Source of the DNA: Bubalus kerabau
Lineage: Eukaryota > Chordata > Mammalia > Artiodactyla > Bovidae
NCBI RefSeq assembly: GCF_029407905.1
Contig: NW_026577882.1
Coordinates: 4,340,001 to 4,404,000, forward strand
Length of the DNA stretch: 64,000 bases
Reading direction: 5' to 3'
Shown: positions 12,636 through 24,049 of the stretch, piece by piece
How positions within the stretch are numbered: position 1 is the first letter of the stretch
Layout: every line of letters starts with the position of its first letter
Translations under genes and position numbers: made by a program
The notes under the pieces: generated by a model
Databases searched by the model: none
The model's input: the letters and a program-made list of their open reading frames with translations, nothing else
What the model was told of the DNA's origin: nothing

Positions 12636-12727
12636 AATAAGGATAGCTCAGTGAGGAAATTCAGTGGAGAAAAGCGGCTGAAATAAGGATAGCTCAGTTG
12701 GAAAATTCAGTGGAGAAAAGAAGCTGA
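12636..12727. repeat. 46-bp tandem duplication inside the first LTR
   Basis: Two adjacent copies (12636-12681 and 12682-12727) both begin aataaggatagctcagt and contain attcagtggagaaaag followed by gctga. The related LTR at 36108 has the unit only once, so the duplication arose in this LTR lineage. Confidence 0.85.
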
Positions 12728-12972
12728 GTGGCTTGGTTTACGTGGAAAATCAATATAACCCGTGACACCAGGTTAGCTCTGACCACGGAGGCCACAGGCG
12801 CCCTCTCGAATAGCGGAAGGTGCCCCACCTTAGACACCTTCTCGAGTGGGTCTTAGAAGCCCAGGCAAATAAATGGTCGCAGAGGACATCCGCGCTCCAG
12901 ATGGACGCTCAGCTGGAATTTGGGAGAGATAGTGACATGGGGAGACCAAGTTTCAGTGAACAAGGCCCGCAC

Positions 12973-12997
12973 TTTATTTTCCAAAGTAGTTTTTATA
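12973..12997 (-). promoter_or_regulatory. LTR TATA box and polyadenylation signal
   Basis: Read on the minus strand, TATAAAA (12997 to 12991) is followed after 12 nt by AATAAA (12978 to 12973). The second LTR has the same pair at 36539-36533 and 36519-36514 with 13 nt between. Conservation of both motifs and their spacing between two diverged copies supports minus-strand sense for both LTRs. A short R region with closely spaced TATA and poly(A) signals is plausible for class II LTRs. Present activity is unknown. Confidence 0.6.
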
Positions 12998-13769
12998 CCT
13001 TAAGGTATGCATAGAGGATAATGGGGGAAGGGGTGGAATCATGTAAGGACAGCAGTTCCTGGTTCTAATCTAAGCCAGGCTTTCAAACTTATCATATGCA
13101 AAAGTTCAGGTGATTGACATCATCTTCTGGCCCGGAGGCCTGTTAACATTTTAAGAAACTTATTTTTCTCTAAAGGTGATTATTCCAAAGTCAGGCACCA
13201 GCCTTCCAAAAAGCATTGGACAAAGCTGCATTTTACATTTCTATACACCCATTATATCAATCAATACACTGCCAAAGACACAGTAGGTAAAGAGTATGGA
13301 GACTTAGCAGCAAACATTGACCCAACAAGTGAAAAACCCTTCACCAATACATTTTCTAATCAATCTTTTAACTACTCAAAGGAATCTGTGTTTAGGCAGT
13401 TTAGAACATCTCCTGCCTCTCACAGTTGGGAGGCTCTGAACAATCACATGTGGCCAGAAAAACCCATTCAGGCAGGCTAGAGGATTTCCAAAGGAGTTTG
13501 TAGTTTGAAACACTGGCACATCCAGGAATTATTAACTGGAGCTGTAAGCTAACTCTCTTTTCAGAGAGAGGTAGTGGGGGACAGCCCCCCATAAAGTCAG
13601 AGGTGTAGCTGAAAGCACAAAGCAGAAAGTAGGCAGACTCTGGTTTTGGGGGTAGATGCTCGAGAATTTCCAGGGGGACACCTGAGGCTCGATCCCGCCT
13701 TTGCGTATGCCGAGGCTCCTTCCTCATGACCTTTGTCATGGGCGGAGTGCCTCACGCTGGCTCCCGGCA

Positions 13770-13834
13770 GTGACAGAATTCCAGTTGAGCTATTCCAGAT
13801 CCTCACTCAATATGCAATATGCCGGCTCCCAGCA
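13770..13834 (-). repeat. 65-bp terminal extension of the first LTR (sense 5' end)
   Basis: The related LTR at 36108-37405 ends at the position equivalent to 13769 here. This copy continues for 65 bp and only then meets the target duplication, so the extension was part of the integrated element. The extension ends in ggctcccagca, echoing ggctcccggca just before it, so the terminus is duplicated around an insert. The insert (tgacagaattccagttgagc and following) resembles, from memory, a piece of the BovB reverse-transcriptase region. Confidence 0.65.
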
Positions 13835-13840
13835 CTCGAG
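13835..13840. repeat. Right 6-bp target-site duplication of the first LTR
   Basis: The sequence ctcgag is identical to 12519-12524. It continues directly into gtctttctcggggggcgg, the normal next segment of the canonical satellite monomer. Confidence 0.93.
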
Positions 13841-16800
13841 GTCTTTCTCGGGGGGCGGCGGGAAACCCTCGTTTCCCTCGCCTTCTGCCGGGGACCTTAG
13901 GGAACTTCCCAGGGTGCCTCTGAGAGGCGAGGGATCCTGTGGAGGTGGCGGGGCCCCTCGGGACTCCGCTGGGTCTGGCGCAACGGAAGAGGGCCTCACC
14001 TCGAGGGGAGGCAGGCACCTCAGGCTTCCTCTCCATTTCGGACTCCGACCGCAGGGTCCCTGCAGAGTTGGGACAGGAGAGTCAGGCCTCGTCTTGTCTG
14101 AGGAAGGGAACCCCGCTGGCCTCTCGAGTTGCTCAGGGGGTCTCAGGACCCTCGTCGAGCTGTGTGTGGAAACCGCGGGTCTTTGCGGACGATGCACGGG
14201 GGTGGCAGTGCCCCTTCGTGTTGTGCTTTCACCCACAGGGTTGTCTTCGAAGAGGGGTCCGGGCCTCGGGTCCTTCTCAAGAGCGGACCGGGGAATCGGG
14301 GGCGTTCGGCATGTGGCCCCACCCACGTGGCTCCTCTCGAATTTCCTCGTGAGACCGGCCTCATCCTGAGGTGCGCCGGGAAGGCCGGGAACCCCTTCCA
14401 GACCACGCAGGGGAATCGCCTCTCCTGTCGCGATCAGGAGGGGAGAAGGGGCTCAGAGGAAGCGGTGCCGGGACCCTCGGTGTTCCCCTCGAGGGAACCC
14501 GGCGTGTCGGGGGACTTTTGGGGGTCGCAGGAAGGCTGTCAGGGACCGTTTCGCCCTTCAGGGAGGAACAGGGGACTTCCCTTGAGACGCCGTCGCGGGC
14601 AAGGGCCTCCTCTTGCCAAGAGGTGGGAACCACGTGGGTTTTCTCGAGTTGCGGCGGGATTCTCGAGTTACGACGGGGATCTCAGCCTTCCCCTTGGGTT
14701 GGCCCTGGGAAGCCCTATCTTCCCCTCGGGTTGCGAGGGAAAGCTGGGGGTTGCGCTCGAGTCACTGCAGGGCCGAAGAGACCTCATCTAGGCGTGTGTC
14801 CGGGACATAATATTCCTCTCTAGGGAAGGCAGGGATCTCGGGGTTGCATTCCAGGCTACCCCGGGGAGTCAGGCCTCGTCTCGAGGGGAAGCCAAGGACT
14901 CCGCTCTCCTCTCGAGTCGCGACGCGGGTCTCTTGGAGTCCCCTGAGCGGCCTCAAGGGAGTCCAGCCTCCTCTTCCGTTTGGAGAGAGGACCCGGGATT
15001 GCTCTCCAGGCCATGCAGGAAAAGAAGGCCCTCAGCTCGCGAGGACGGGGGCGTCTCAGGGGTTTCCTCAAGCTGCGGCGCCCGTGGGGGTTTTCTCCCG
15101 AGGCACGACGAGGATCTCAGGGAGCCTCTCGTGCGGCGCCAGGGAAGTCAGGTCTCCATGCGCGTGGCGAGGGGGAGCGCGTCCTGGCTCTCGAGTCACG
15201 GGAGGGGACTAGGGCCTCGAGACGCGTTGAAGAAGGACTCTCGAGGTCTTTCTCGGGGGGCGGCAGGAGACCCTCGTTTCCCTCGCCTTCTGCCGGGGAC
15301 CTTAGGGAACTTCCCAGGGTGCCTCTGAGAGGCGAGGGATCCTGTGGACGTGGCGGGGCCCCTCGGGACTCCGCTGGGTCTGGCGCAACGGAAGAGGGCC
15401 TCACCTCGAGGGGAGGCAGGAACCTCAGGCTTCCTCTCCGTTTCGGACTCCGACCGCAGGGTCCCTGCAGAGTTGGGCCAGGAGAGTCAGGCCTCGTCTT
15501 GTCTGAGGAAGGGAACCCCGCTGGCCTCTCGAGTTGCTCAGGGGGTCTCAGGCCCCTCGTCGAGCTGTGTGTGGAACCCGCGGGTCTTTGCGGACGATGC
15601 ACGGGGGTGGCAGTGCCCCTTCGTGTTGTGCCTTCACCCACAGGGTTGCCTTCGAAGAGGGGTCCGGGCCTCGGGTCCTTCTCAAGGGCGGACCGGGGAA
15701 TCGGGGGCGTTCGGCATGTGGCCCCACACACGTGGCTCGTCTCGAATTTCCTCGTGAGACCGGCCTCATCCTGAGGTGCGCCGGGAAGGCCGGGAACCCC
15801 TTCCAGACCACGCAGGGGAATCGCCTCTCCTGTCGCGATCAGGAGGGGAGAAGGGGCTCAGAGGAAGCGGTGCCGGGACCCTCGGTGTCCCCTCGAGGGA
15901 AGCCGGCGTGTCGGGGGACTTTTGGGGGTCGCAGGAAGGCTGTCAGGGACCGTTTCGCCCTTCAGGGCGGAACAGGGGACTTCCCTTGAGACGCCGTCGC
16001 GGGCAAGGGCCGCATCTTGCCAAGAGGTGGGAACCACGTGGGTTTTCTCGAGTTGCGGCGGGATTCTCGAGTTACGACGGGGATCTCAGCCTTCCCCTTG
16101 GGTTGCCCTGGGAAGCCCAATCTTCCCCTCGGGTTGCGAGGGAAAGCTGGGGGTTGCGCTCGAGTCACTGCAGGGCCGAAGTGACCTCACCTAGGCGTGT
16201 GTCCGGGACCTAATATTCCTCTCCAGGGAAGGCAGGGATCTCGGGGTTGCATTCCAGGCTCCCCCGGGGAGTCAGGCCTCGTCTCGAGGGGAAGCCAAGG
16301 ACTCCGCTCTCCTCTCGAGTCGCGACGCGGGTCTCTTGGAGCCCCCTGAGCGGCCTCAAAGGAGTCCAGCCTCCTCTTCCGTTTGGAGAGAGGACCCGGG
16401 ATTGCTCTCCAGGCCATTCAGGAAAAGAAGGCCCTCAGCTCGCGAGGACGGGGGCGTCTCAGGGGTTTCCTCGAGCTGCGGCGCCCGTGGGGGTTTTCTC
16501 CCGAGGCACGACGAGGATCTCAGGGAGCCTCTCGTGCGGCGCCAGGGAAGTCAGGTCTCCATGCGCGTGGCGAGGGGGAGCGCGTCCTGGCTCTCGAGTC
16601 ACGGAAGGGGACTGGGGCCTCGAGACGCGTTGAAGAAGGACTCTCAAGGTCTTTCTCGGGGGGCGGCGGGAGACCCTCATTTCCCTCGCCTTCTGCCGGG
16701 GACCTTAGGGAACTTCCCAGGGTGCCTCTGAGAGGCGAGGGATCCTGTGGAGGTGGCGGGGCCCCTCAGGACTCCGCTGGGTCTGGCGCAACGGAAGAGG

Positions 16801-19800
16801 GCCTCACCTCGAGGGGAGGCAGGCACCTCAGGCTTCCTCTCCGTTTCGGACTCCGACCGCAGGGTCCCTGCAGAGTTGGGACAGGAGAGTCAGGCCTCGT
16901 CTTGTGTGAGGAAGGGAAACCCGCTGGCCTCTCGAGTTGCTCAGGGTGTCTCAGGCCCCTCGTCGAGCTGTGTGTGGAACCCGCGGGTCTTTGCGGACGA
17001 TGCACGGGGGTGGCAGTGCCCCTTCGTGTTGTGCCTTCACCCACAGGGTTGCCTTCGAAGAGGGGTCCGGGCCTCGGGTCCTTCTCAAGGGCGGACCGGG
17101 GAATCGGGGGCGTTCGGCATGTGGCCCCACACACGTGGCTCGTCTCGAATTTCCTCGTGAGACCGGCCTCATCCTGAGGTGCGCCGGGAAGGCCGGGAAC
17201 CCCTTCCAGACCACGCAGGGGAATCGCCTCTCCTGTCGCGATCAGGAGGGGAGAAGGGGCTCAGAGGAAGCGGTGCCGGGACCCTCGGTGTTCCCCTCGA
17301 GGGAACCCGGCGTGTCGGGGGACTTTTGGGAGTCGCAGGAAGGCTGTCAGGGACCGTTTCGCCCTTCAGGGCGGAACAGGGGACTTCCCTTGAGACGCCG
17401 TCGCGGGCAAGGGCCTCATCTTGCCAAGAGGTGGGAACCACGTGGGTTTTCTCGAGTTGCGGCGGGATTCTCGAGTTACGACGGGGATCTCAGCCTTCCC
17501 CTTGGGTTGGCCCTGGGAAGCCCAATCTTCCCCTCGGGTTGCGAGGGAAAGCTGGGGGTTGCGCTCGAGTCACTGCAGGGCCGAAGAGACCTCACCTAGG
17601 CGTGTGTCCGGGACCTAATATTCCTCTCCAGGGAAGGCAGGGATCTCGGGGTTGCATTCCAGGCTCCCCCGGGGAGTCAGGCCTCGTCTCGAGGGGAAGC
17701 CCAGGACTCCGCTCTCCTCTCGAGTCGCGACGCGGGTCTCTTGGAGCCCCCTGAGCGGCCTCAAGGGAGTCCAGCCTCCTCTTCCGTTTGGAGAGAGGAC
17801 CCGGGATTGCTCTCCAGGCCATGCAGGAAAAGAAGGCCCTCAGCTCGCGAGGACGGGGGCGTCTCAGGGGTTTCCTCGAGCTGTGGCGCCTGTGGGGGTT
17901 TTCTCCCGAGGCACGACGAGGATCTCAGGGAGCCTCTCGTGCGGCTCCAGGGAAGTCAGGTCTCCATGCGCGTGGCGAGGGGGAGCGCGTCCTGGCTCTC
18001 GAGTCACGGGAGGGGACTGGGGCCTCGAGACGCGTTGAAAAGGACTCTCGATGTCTTTCTCGGGGGGCGGCGGGAGACCCTCATTTCCCTCGCCTTCTGC
18101 CGGGGACCTTAGGGAACTTCCCAGGGTGCCTCTGAGAGGCGAGGGATCCTGTGGAGGTGGCGGGGCCCCTCGGGACTCCGCTGGGTCTGGCGCAACGGAA
18201 GAGAGCCTCACCTCGAGGGGAGGCAGGCACCTCAGGCTTCCTCTCCGTTTCGGACTCCGACCGCAGGGTCCCTGCAGAGTTGGGACAGGAGAGTCAGGCC
18301 TCGTCTTGTGTGAGGAAGGGAAACCCGCTGGCCTCTCGAGTTGCTCAGGGGATCTCAGGCCCCTCGTCGAGCTGTGTGTGGAACCCGCGGGTCTTTGCGG
18401 ACGATGCACGGGGGTGGCAGTGCCCCTTCGTGTTGTGCCTTCACCCACAGGGTTGCCTTCGAAGAGGGGTCCGGGCCTCGGGTCCTTCTCAAGGGCGGAC
18501 CGGGGAATCGGGAGCGTTCGGCATGTGGCACCACCCACGTGGCTCGTCTCAAATTTCCTCGTGAGACCGGCCTCATCCTGAGGTGCGCCGGGAAGGCCGG
18601 GAACCCCTTCCAGACCACGCAGGGGAATCGCCTCTAATGTCGCGATCAGGAGGGGAGAAGGGGCTCAGAAGAAGCGGTGCCGGGACCCTCGGTGTTCCCC
18701 TCGAGGGAACCCGGCGTGTCAGGGGACTTTTGGGGGTCGCAGGAAGGCTGTCAGGGACCGATTCGCCCTTCAGGGCGGAACAGGGGACTTCCCTTGAGAC
18801 GCCGTCGCAGGCAAGGGCCTCCTCTTGCCAAGAGGTGGGAACCACGTGGGTTTTCTCGAGTTGCGGCGGGATTCTCGAGTTACGACGGGGATCTCAGCCT
18901 TCCCCTTGGGTTGGCCCTGGGAAGCCCAATCTTCCCCTCGGGTTGCGAGGGAAAGCTGGGGGTTGCGCTCGAGTCACTGCAGGGCCGAAGAGACCTCACC
19001 TAGGCGTGTGTCCGGGACCTTATATTCCTCTCCAGGGAAGGCAGGGATCTCGGGGTTGCATTCCAGGCTCCCCCGGGGAGTCAGGCCTCGTCTCGAGGGG
19101 AAGCCAAGGACTCCGCTCTCCTCTCGAGTCGCGACGCGGGTCTCTTGGGGCCCCCTGAGCGGCCTCAAGGGAGTCCAGCCTCCTCTTCCGTTTGGAGAGA
19201 GGACCCGGGATTGCTCTCCAGGCCATGCAGGAAAAGAAGGCCCTCAGCTCGCGAGGACGGGGGCGTCTCAGGGGTTTCCTCGAGCTGCGGCGCCCGTGGG
19301 GGTTTTCTCCCGAGGCACGACGAGGATCTCAGGGAGCCTCTCGTGCGGCGCCAGGGAAGTCAGGTCTCCATGCGCGTGGCGAGGGGGAGCGCGTCCTGGC
19401 TCTCGAGTCACGGGAGGGGACTGGGGCCTCGAGACGCGTTGAAGAAGGACTCTCGAGGTCTTTCTCAGGGGGCGGCGGGAAACCCTCGTGTCCCTCGCCT
19501 TCTGCCGGGGACCTTAGGGAACTTGCCAGGGTGCCTCTGAGAGGCGAGGGATCCTGTGGAGGTGGCGGGGCCCCTCGGGACTCCGCTGGGTCTGGCGCAA
19601 CGGAAGAGGGCCTCACCTCGAGGGGAGGCAGGCACCTCAGGCTTCCTCTCCGTTTCGGACTCCGACCGCAGGGTCCCTGTAGAGTTGGGACAGGAGAGTC
19701 AGGCCTCGTCTTGTCTGAGGAAGGGAACCCCGCTGGCCTCTCGAGTTGCTCAGGGGGTCTCAGGCCCCTCGTCGAGCTGTGTGTGGAACCCGCGAGTCTT

Positions 19801-20231
19801 TGCGGACGATGCACGGGGGTGGCAGTGCCCCTTCGTGTTGTGCCTTCACCCCCAGGGTTGCCTTCGAAGAAGGGTCCGGGACTCGGGTCCTTCTCAAGGG
19901 CGGACCGGGGAATCGGGGGCGTTCGGCATGTGGCCCCACCCACGTGGCTCGTCTCGAATTTCCTCGTGAGACCGGTCTCATCCTGAGGTGCGCCGGGAAG
20001 GCCGGGAACCCCTTCCAGACCACGCAGGGGTATCGCCTCTCCTGTCGCGATCAGGAGGGGAGAAGGGTCTCAGAGGAAGCGGTGCCGGGACCCTCGGTTT
20101 TCCCCTCAGGGGAACCCGGCCTGTCGGGGGACTTTAGAGGGTCGCAGGAAGGCTGTCAGGGACCGTTTCGCCCTTCAGGGCGGAACAGGGGACTTCCCTT
20201 GAGACGCCGTGGCGGGCAAGGGCCTCATCTT
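13841..20231. repeat. Satellite I array, canonical subfamily, right part
   Basis: The array continues in the same phase after the LTR. GGATCC sites lie at 13932, 15337, 16740, 18144 and 19549. The distance from 11211 to 13932, less the 1316 bp added by the LTR insertion, is 1405 bp. The monomers here are mostly the 'tgcattccagg' subtype. Neighbours share private variants: gtgtgaggaagggaaac at about 16903 and 18308, gagaccctcattt at about 16672 and 18073, and actggggcctcgag at 16612, 18017 and 19420. The array changes abruptly to the diverged subfamily near 20231, within catcttg followed by ggatgacg. Confidence 0.92.
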
Positions 20232-21724
20232 GGGATGACGTGGGAACCACGTGGCGTTTCTCGAGTTGTGGCGGGATTCTCGAGTTTCGACGGGGAATAC
20301 AGTCTTCCTCATGTGTTGGGCCAGGGAAGTCCTATCTTCCATTCGAGTTTAAAGGGAGAGCTGGGGATTGCTCTCGAGTCACTGCAGGGCAAAATAGACC
20401 TCATCTAGGCTTGTGTCCAGGACTTAATGCTCGTCCCTAGGGGCGACAGGGATCTTGGGGTTGCATACCAGACTCACCCGGGGAATCAGGCGTCGTCTCG
20501 AGGGGAAGCAAAGAACTCCGCTGTCCTTTTGAGTCGCGATGGGTATCTCTTGGAGCCCACTGTGTGCCCTAAAGGGAGTCAAGCCTCCTGTGCTGTTTGG
20601 ATAGAGGACTCGGGATTCCTCTCCAGGCCATGCAGGAAAAGAAGGCCCTCATCTCGCGATGATGGCGGCGTATCGTGGGTTTTCTAGACTGCTGCGCTAG
20701 TGCTGGGTTTCTGACGAGGTACGAGAGGGAGCTCAGGGAGCCTCTCGTGTGGCGCCAGGGAAGTCAGGTCCCCATGAGATGGCTAGGGGGAGCTCGTCAT
20801 TGCTCTCGAGTCATGGTAGTGTAATCGGGCCTCAAGACGGGTTGAAGAAGGACTCTCGAGGTCTTTCTCGGGTCACTGCATAAAACCCAGGGTTCCCTTG
20901 ACTTGTGCCTGCGACCTCAGGGAGCTTCTCAGAGTGCCTCTGAGAAGTCAGGGATACTGTGCAGTTTGGAGGGGCCTCTCGAGACTCCTCTGCATTTGGT
21001 GGAATGTAAGAGGGACTCATCTCGAGTTGAAGCAGGAACCTCAGTGTTCCTCTCCATTTCTGACTCAGATCGCAAGGTCCCTGCATGTTGGTACAGGAGA
21101 GTCAGGCCTCGTCTTTTCTGGAGGATGGGACTCCTCTTGCCTCTCGAGTTGTTCTCGAGGTGACAGGCCACTTGTCGAGCTGTGTGTGTAACCTGCCCGT
21201 TTTTCCGGATGATGCAGAGGTGTGTTAGTGCCCCTTCGTGTTGTACCTTCATACTCAAGGCTGCCTTCCAAGAGGTGTCCGAGCATCGGATTCTTATCAA
21301 GAGCGGACCGGGAAATTGGAGTCTTTCAGCAAGTGGCACCACCCACAAAGCTACGTATCGAATTTCCCCATGAGACCGGCCTCATCCTGAGTTGTGCAGG
21401 GAAGGTCGGGCCCCCTTGCAGACAAAGCAGGGGAATCGACCCACCGGTCACGATCAGGAGGGGAGAAGGGGCTTAAATGAAGTGGTGCCGGGAACCTCGG
21501 TGTTCCCCTTGAGTGAGACCGGCGTGTTGGGGGACTTTTGGGGTCGCATCAAGGGTGCCAAATACCGTTTCGCATTTCAAAACGGAACCTGGGACATCTT
21601 TTGAAACGCTGTAGCGGGCAAGGGCCTCATCTTGCGATGACGGGAGAACCACGTGGTTTTGCTCGAGTTGCGGCGGGATTCTCGAGTTATGACCGGGAAT
21701 TTAGGCTTCCTTTTGTTGGCCTTG

Positions 21725-22588
21725 AAATCCAATCTTCCATTTGGGTTGCGAGGGGGAGCTGGGGATTGCGCTAGAGTCACTGCAGAGCAAAAGAGACCTA
21801 ATCTAGGCTTGTGTCCAGGATCTAACGTTGCTCTCCAGGGGCGACAGGGATCTCGGGTTTGCATTCCAGACTCATCCGGGGAGTCAGTTCTCACCTCGAG
21901 GGTAAGCAAAGAATTCCACTCTCGTCTCGAGTCGCGATGGGTATCTCTTGGAGCCCACTGTGTGTACTAAAGGGAGTCAAGCCTCCTGTGGAGTTTGAAG
22001 AGAGGACTCGGGATTGGACTCCAGGCCATGCAGGAAAAGAAGGCCCTCATCTCGAGATGACGGTGGCGTCTCGTGGGTTTTCTCGAGCTGCGGCGCCAGT
22101 GTGGGGTGTCTCATGAAGTACCACGGGGATCTCAGGGAGCCTCTTGTATGGCGCCAGGAAAATCCAGTATTCCATTCGAGTTGCAAGTTAGAACTGGGGA
22201 TTGCTCTTCAGTCACTGCAGGGCAAAATAGACCTCATCTACGCTTGTGTCCAGGACCTAGTGTTCCACTACTGGGCCAACAGGGATCTCAGGGTTGCATT
22301 CTCGACTCACCCGGAGAGTCAGGCCTCGTCTTGAGGGGAAAAAAAGGACTCCGCTCTCCTGTCGAGTCGCGACGGGTATCTCTTGGAACCCACTGCGTGA
22401 CGTAAAGGGGGTGAAGCCTCCTATGGAGTTTGGAGATGACTCGGGATTGTTTTCCTGGCCATGCAGGAAAAAAGGCCCTCATCTCGCGATGACGGGGGCA
22501 TCTCGTGGGTTTTCTCCAGCTGCGGCGCCAGTATCAGATTTCTCACGAGGTACAACGGGGAGCTCAGAGAGCCTCTCGTGTGGTGCTA
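21725..22588. repeat. Oversized satellite monomer with a ~430-bp internal duplication
   Basis: The monomer between 20952 and 22784 is 1832 bp instead of ~1400. At about 22151 the sequence jumps from the segment gcgccaggg-aagtc back to the earlier segment ggcccaggg-aagtcc, then repeats ~430 bp (first pass about 21725-22154, second pass about 22155-22588). The two segments share ccagggaagtc in ordinary monomers, so an unequal exchange at this 11-bp homology explains the structure. The second pass carries alleles (ttctcgactcacccgg, gttagaactggggattgc) that match the monomer near 56.5 kb better than the first pass does. Confidence 0.8.
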
Positions 22589-24049
22589 GGGACGTCAGGT
22601 CTCCGTGCGTGTGGTGAAGGGGAGTGCGTGATTGCTCTCGAGTCATAGTAGGCGAATCGGGCCTCAAGACGCGTTGAAGAAGGACTCTTGAGGTCTTTCT
22701 CGGGTTGCGGCAGGGAACCCTGGGTTCCCTTGATTTGTGTCGGTGACCTCAGGCAACTTCTAAGGGTGCCTCTGAGAAGTCAGGGACACTGTGGATTTGG
22801 GAGGGGCCTTTGTTACTCAACTGGGTTTGGTGCAATCGAAGAGGGCCTCATCTCGAATGGAGGCAGGAACCTCAGGGGTCCTCTCCATATCTGACTCGGG
22901 TCGCAGGTACCTGCAGAGTATGGACAAGAGAGTCACGCCTCGTCTTCTGTGGAGGAATGGATTTCCCCTTGCCTTTCGAGTTGTTCACGGAGTGACAGGC
23001 CACTTGTTGAGCTGAGTGTGGAACCTGCAGGTTTTTCCGGACGATGCACGGGGGTGTCAGTGCCCCTTCGTGTTGTGCCTTCATCCACAGGGTTGCCTTC
23101 AAAGAGGTTTCCGGGCATCGGGTTCTTTTCAAGAGCGTACCGGAAAATTGGGGTCTTTCAGCATGTGGTACCACCCACGAGGCTACGTCTCGAATTTCCT
23201 CGGGAGACCGGCCTCATCCTGAGGTGCGCCGGGAAGGTCGGGAACCCCTTGCAGACAAAGCAGGGGAATCGACCCACCGGTCGCGATCAGAAGGGGAGAA
23301 GGGGCTCAGATGAAGTGGTGCCGGGAACCTTGGTGGTCCCCTCGAGTGAGACCGGTATGTCACGGCACTTTTGAGGTCGCATCAAGGTTGCCAAGTACAG
23401 TTTCGCACTTCAAGAAGGAACGTGGGAATTCTCTGGAGATGCTGTAGTGGGCAAGGGCCTCATATTGCGATGACGAGGGAAACACGTGGTTTTTCTCGAG
23501 TTGAGGCAGGATTCTCGAGTTACAACGGGGAATTCAGGCTTCCTCTTGTGTTGGCCCAGGAAGTCCAATCTTCCATTCAACTTGTCAGAGAGAGCTGGGG
23601 GTTGCTCTCGAGTCACTTCAGGGCAAAGAGTCCTCATCTAGGCTTGGGTCCAGGACGTAATGTTCCTCTCCAGGGGCGACAGGGATATCGGGGTCGCATT
23701 CCAGTCTCACCCGGTGGGTCACGCCTCGTCTCCAGTGGAAGCAAAGGACTCCACTATCCTCTCGAGTCGGGACGCGTAACTCTTGGAGCCCAATGAGTGG
23801 CCTAAAGGGAGTGAAGCGTCCTGTGTAGCTTGGACAGAAGGTTCACGCTTGATCTGCATACCATGCAGTTAAAGATGGCCCTCCTCTCGTGATGACGGGG
23901 GCGTCTCATGGGTTTTCTCGAGCTGCGGCGCCAGTGTGGGGTTTCTCACGAGATATGATGGGGAGTTCAGGGAGCCTCTCGTGCGGCGCCAGAGAAGCCT
24001 GACTCCATGCGTGTGGCCAGGCAGATCGCGTCATTGCTCTCGAGTCATG

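Larger units (their letters stand above)
12525..13834 (-). mobile_element. Solo LTR of a bovine class II (ERVK-type) endogenous retrovirus
   Basis: This 1310-bp element begins TG and ends CA, has a 6-bp target duplication and no internal retroviral sequence, so it is a solo LTR. Sense is assigned to the minus strand: there a TATAAAA box (12991-12997) is followed 12 nt later by AATAAA (12973-12978), and the same layout is conserved in the related LTR at 36108-37405. It resembles the BTLTR1-like ERVK LTRs of cattle (name from memory). It differs from the second copy by a 46-bp internal tandem duplication and by a 65-bp extension at its sense 5' end. Only one of the canonical monomers carries it, so it inserted after the array had been amplified and was not spread with it. 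It contains no supported ORF. Confidence 0.88.

Noticed and set aside
12525..13834. Full provirus or retroviral genes at the LTRs
   Set aside because: Each site has a single LTR directly between its target duplications, with no internal region.
13841..13931. Monomer truncation at the LTR
   Set aside because: Subtracting the LTR and one target duplication gives a normal 1405-bp interval between GGATCC sites, so nothing was lost.
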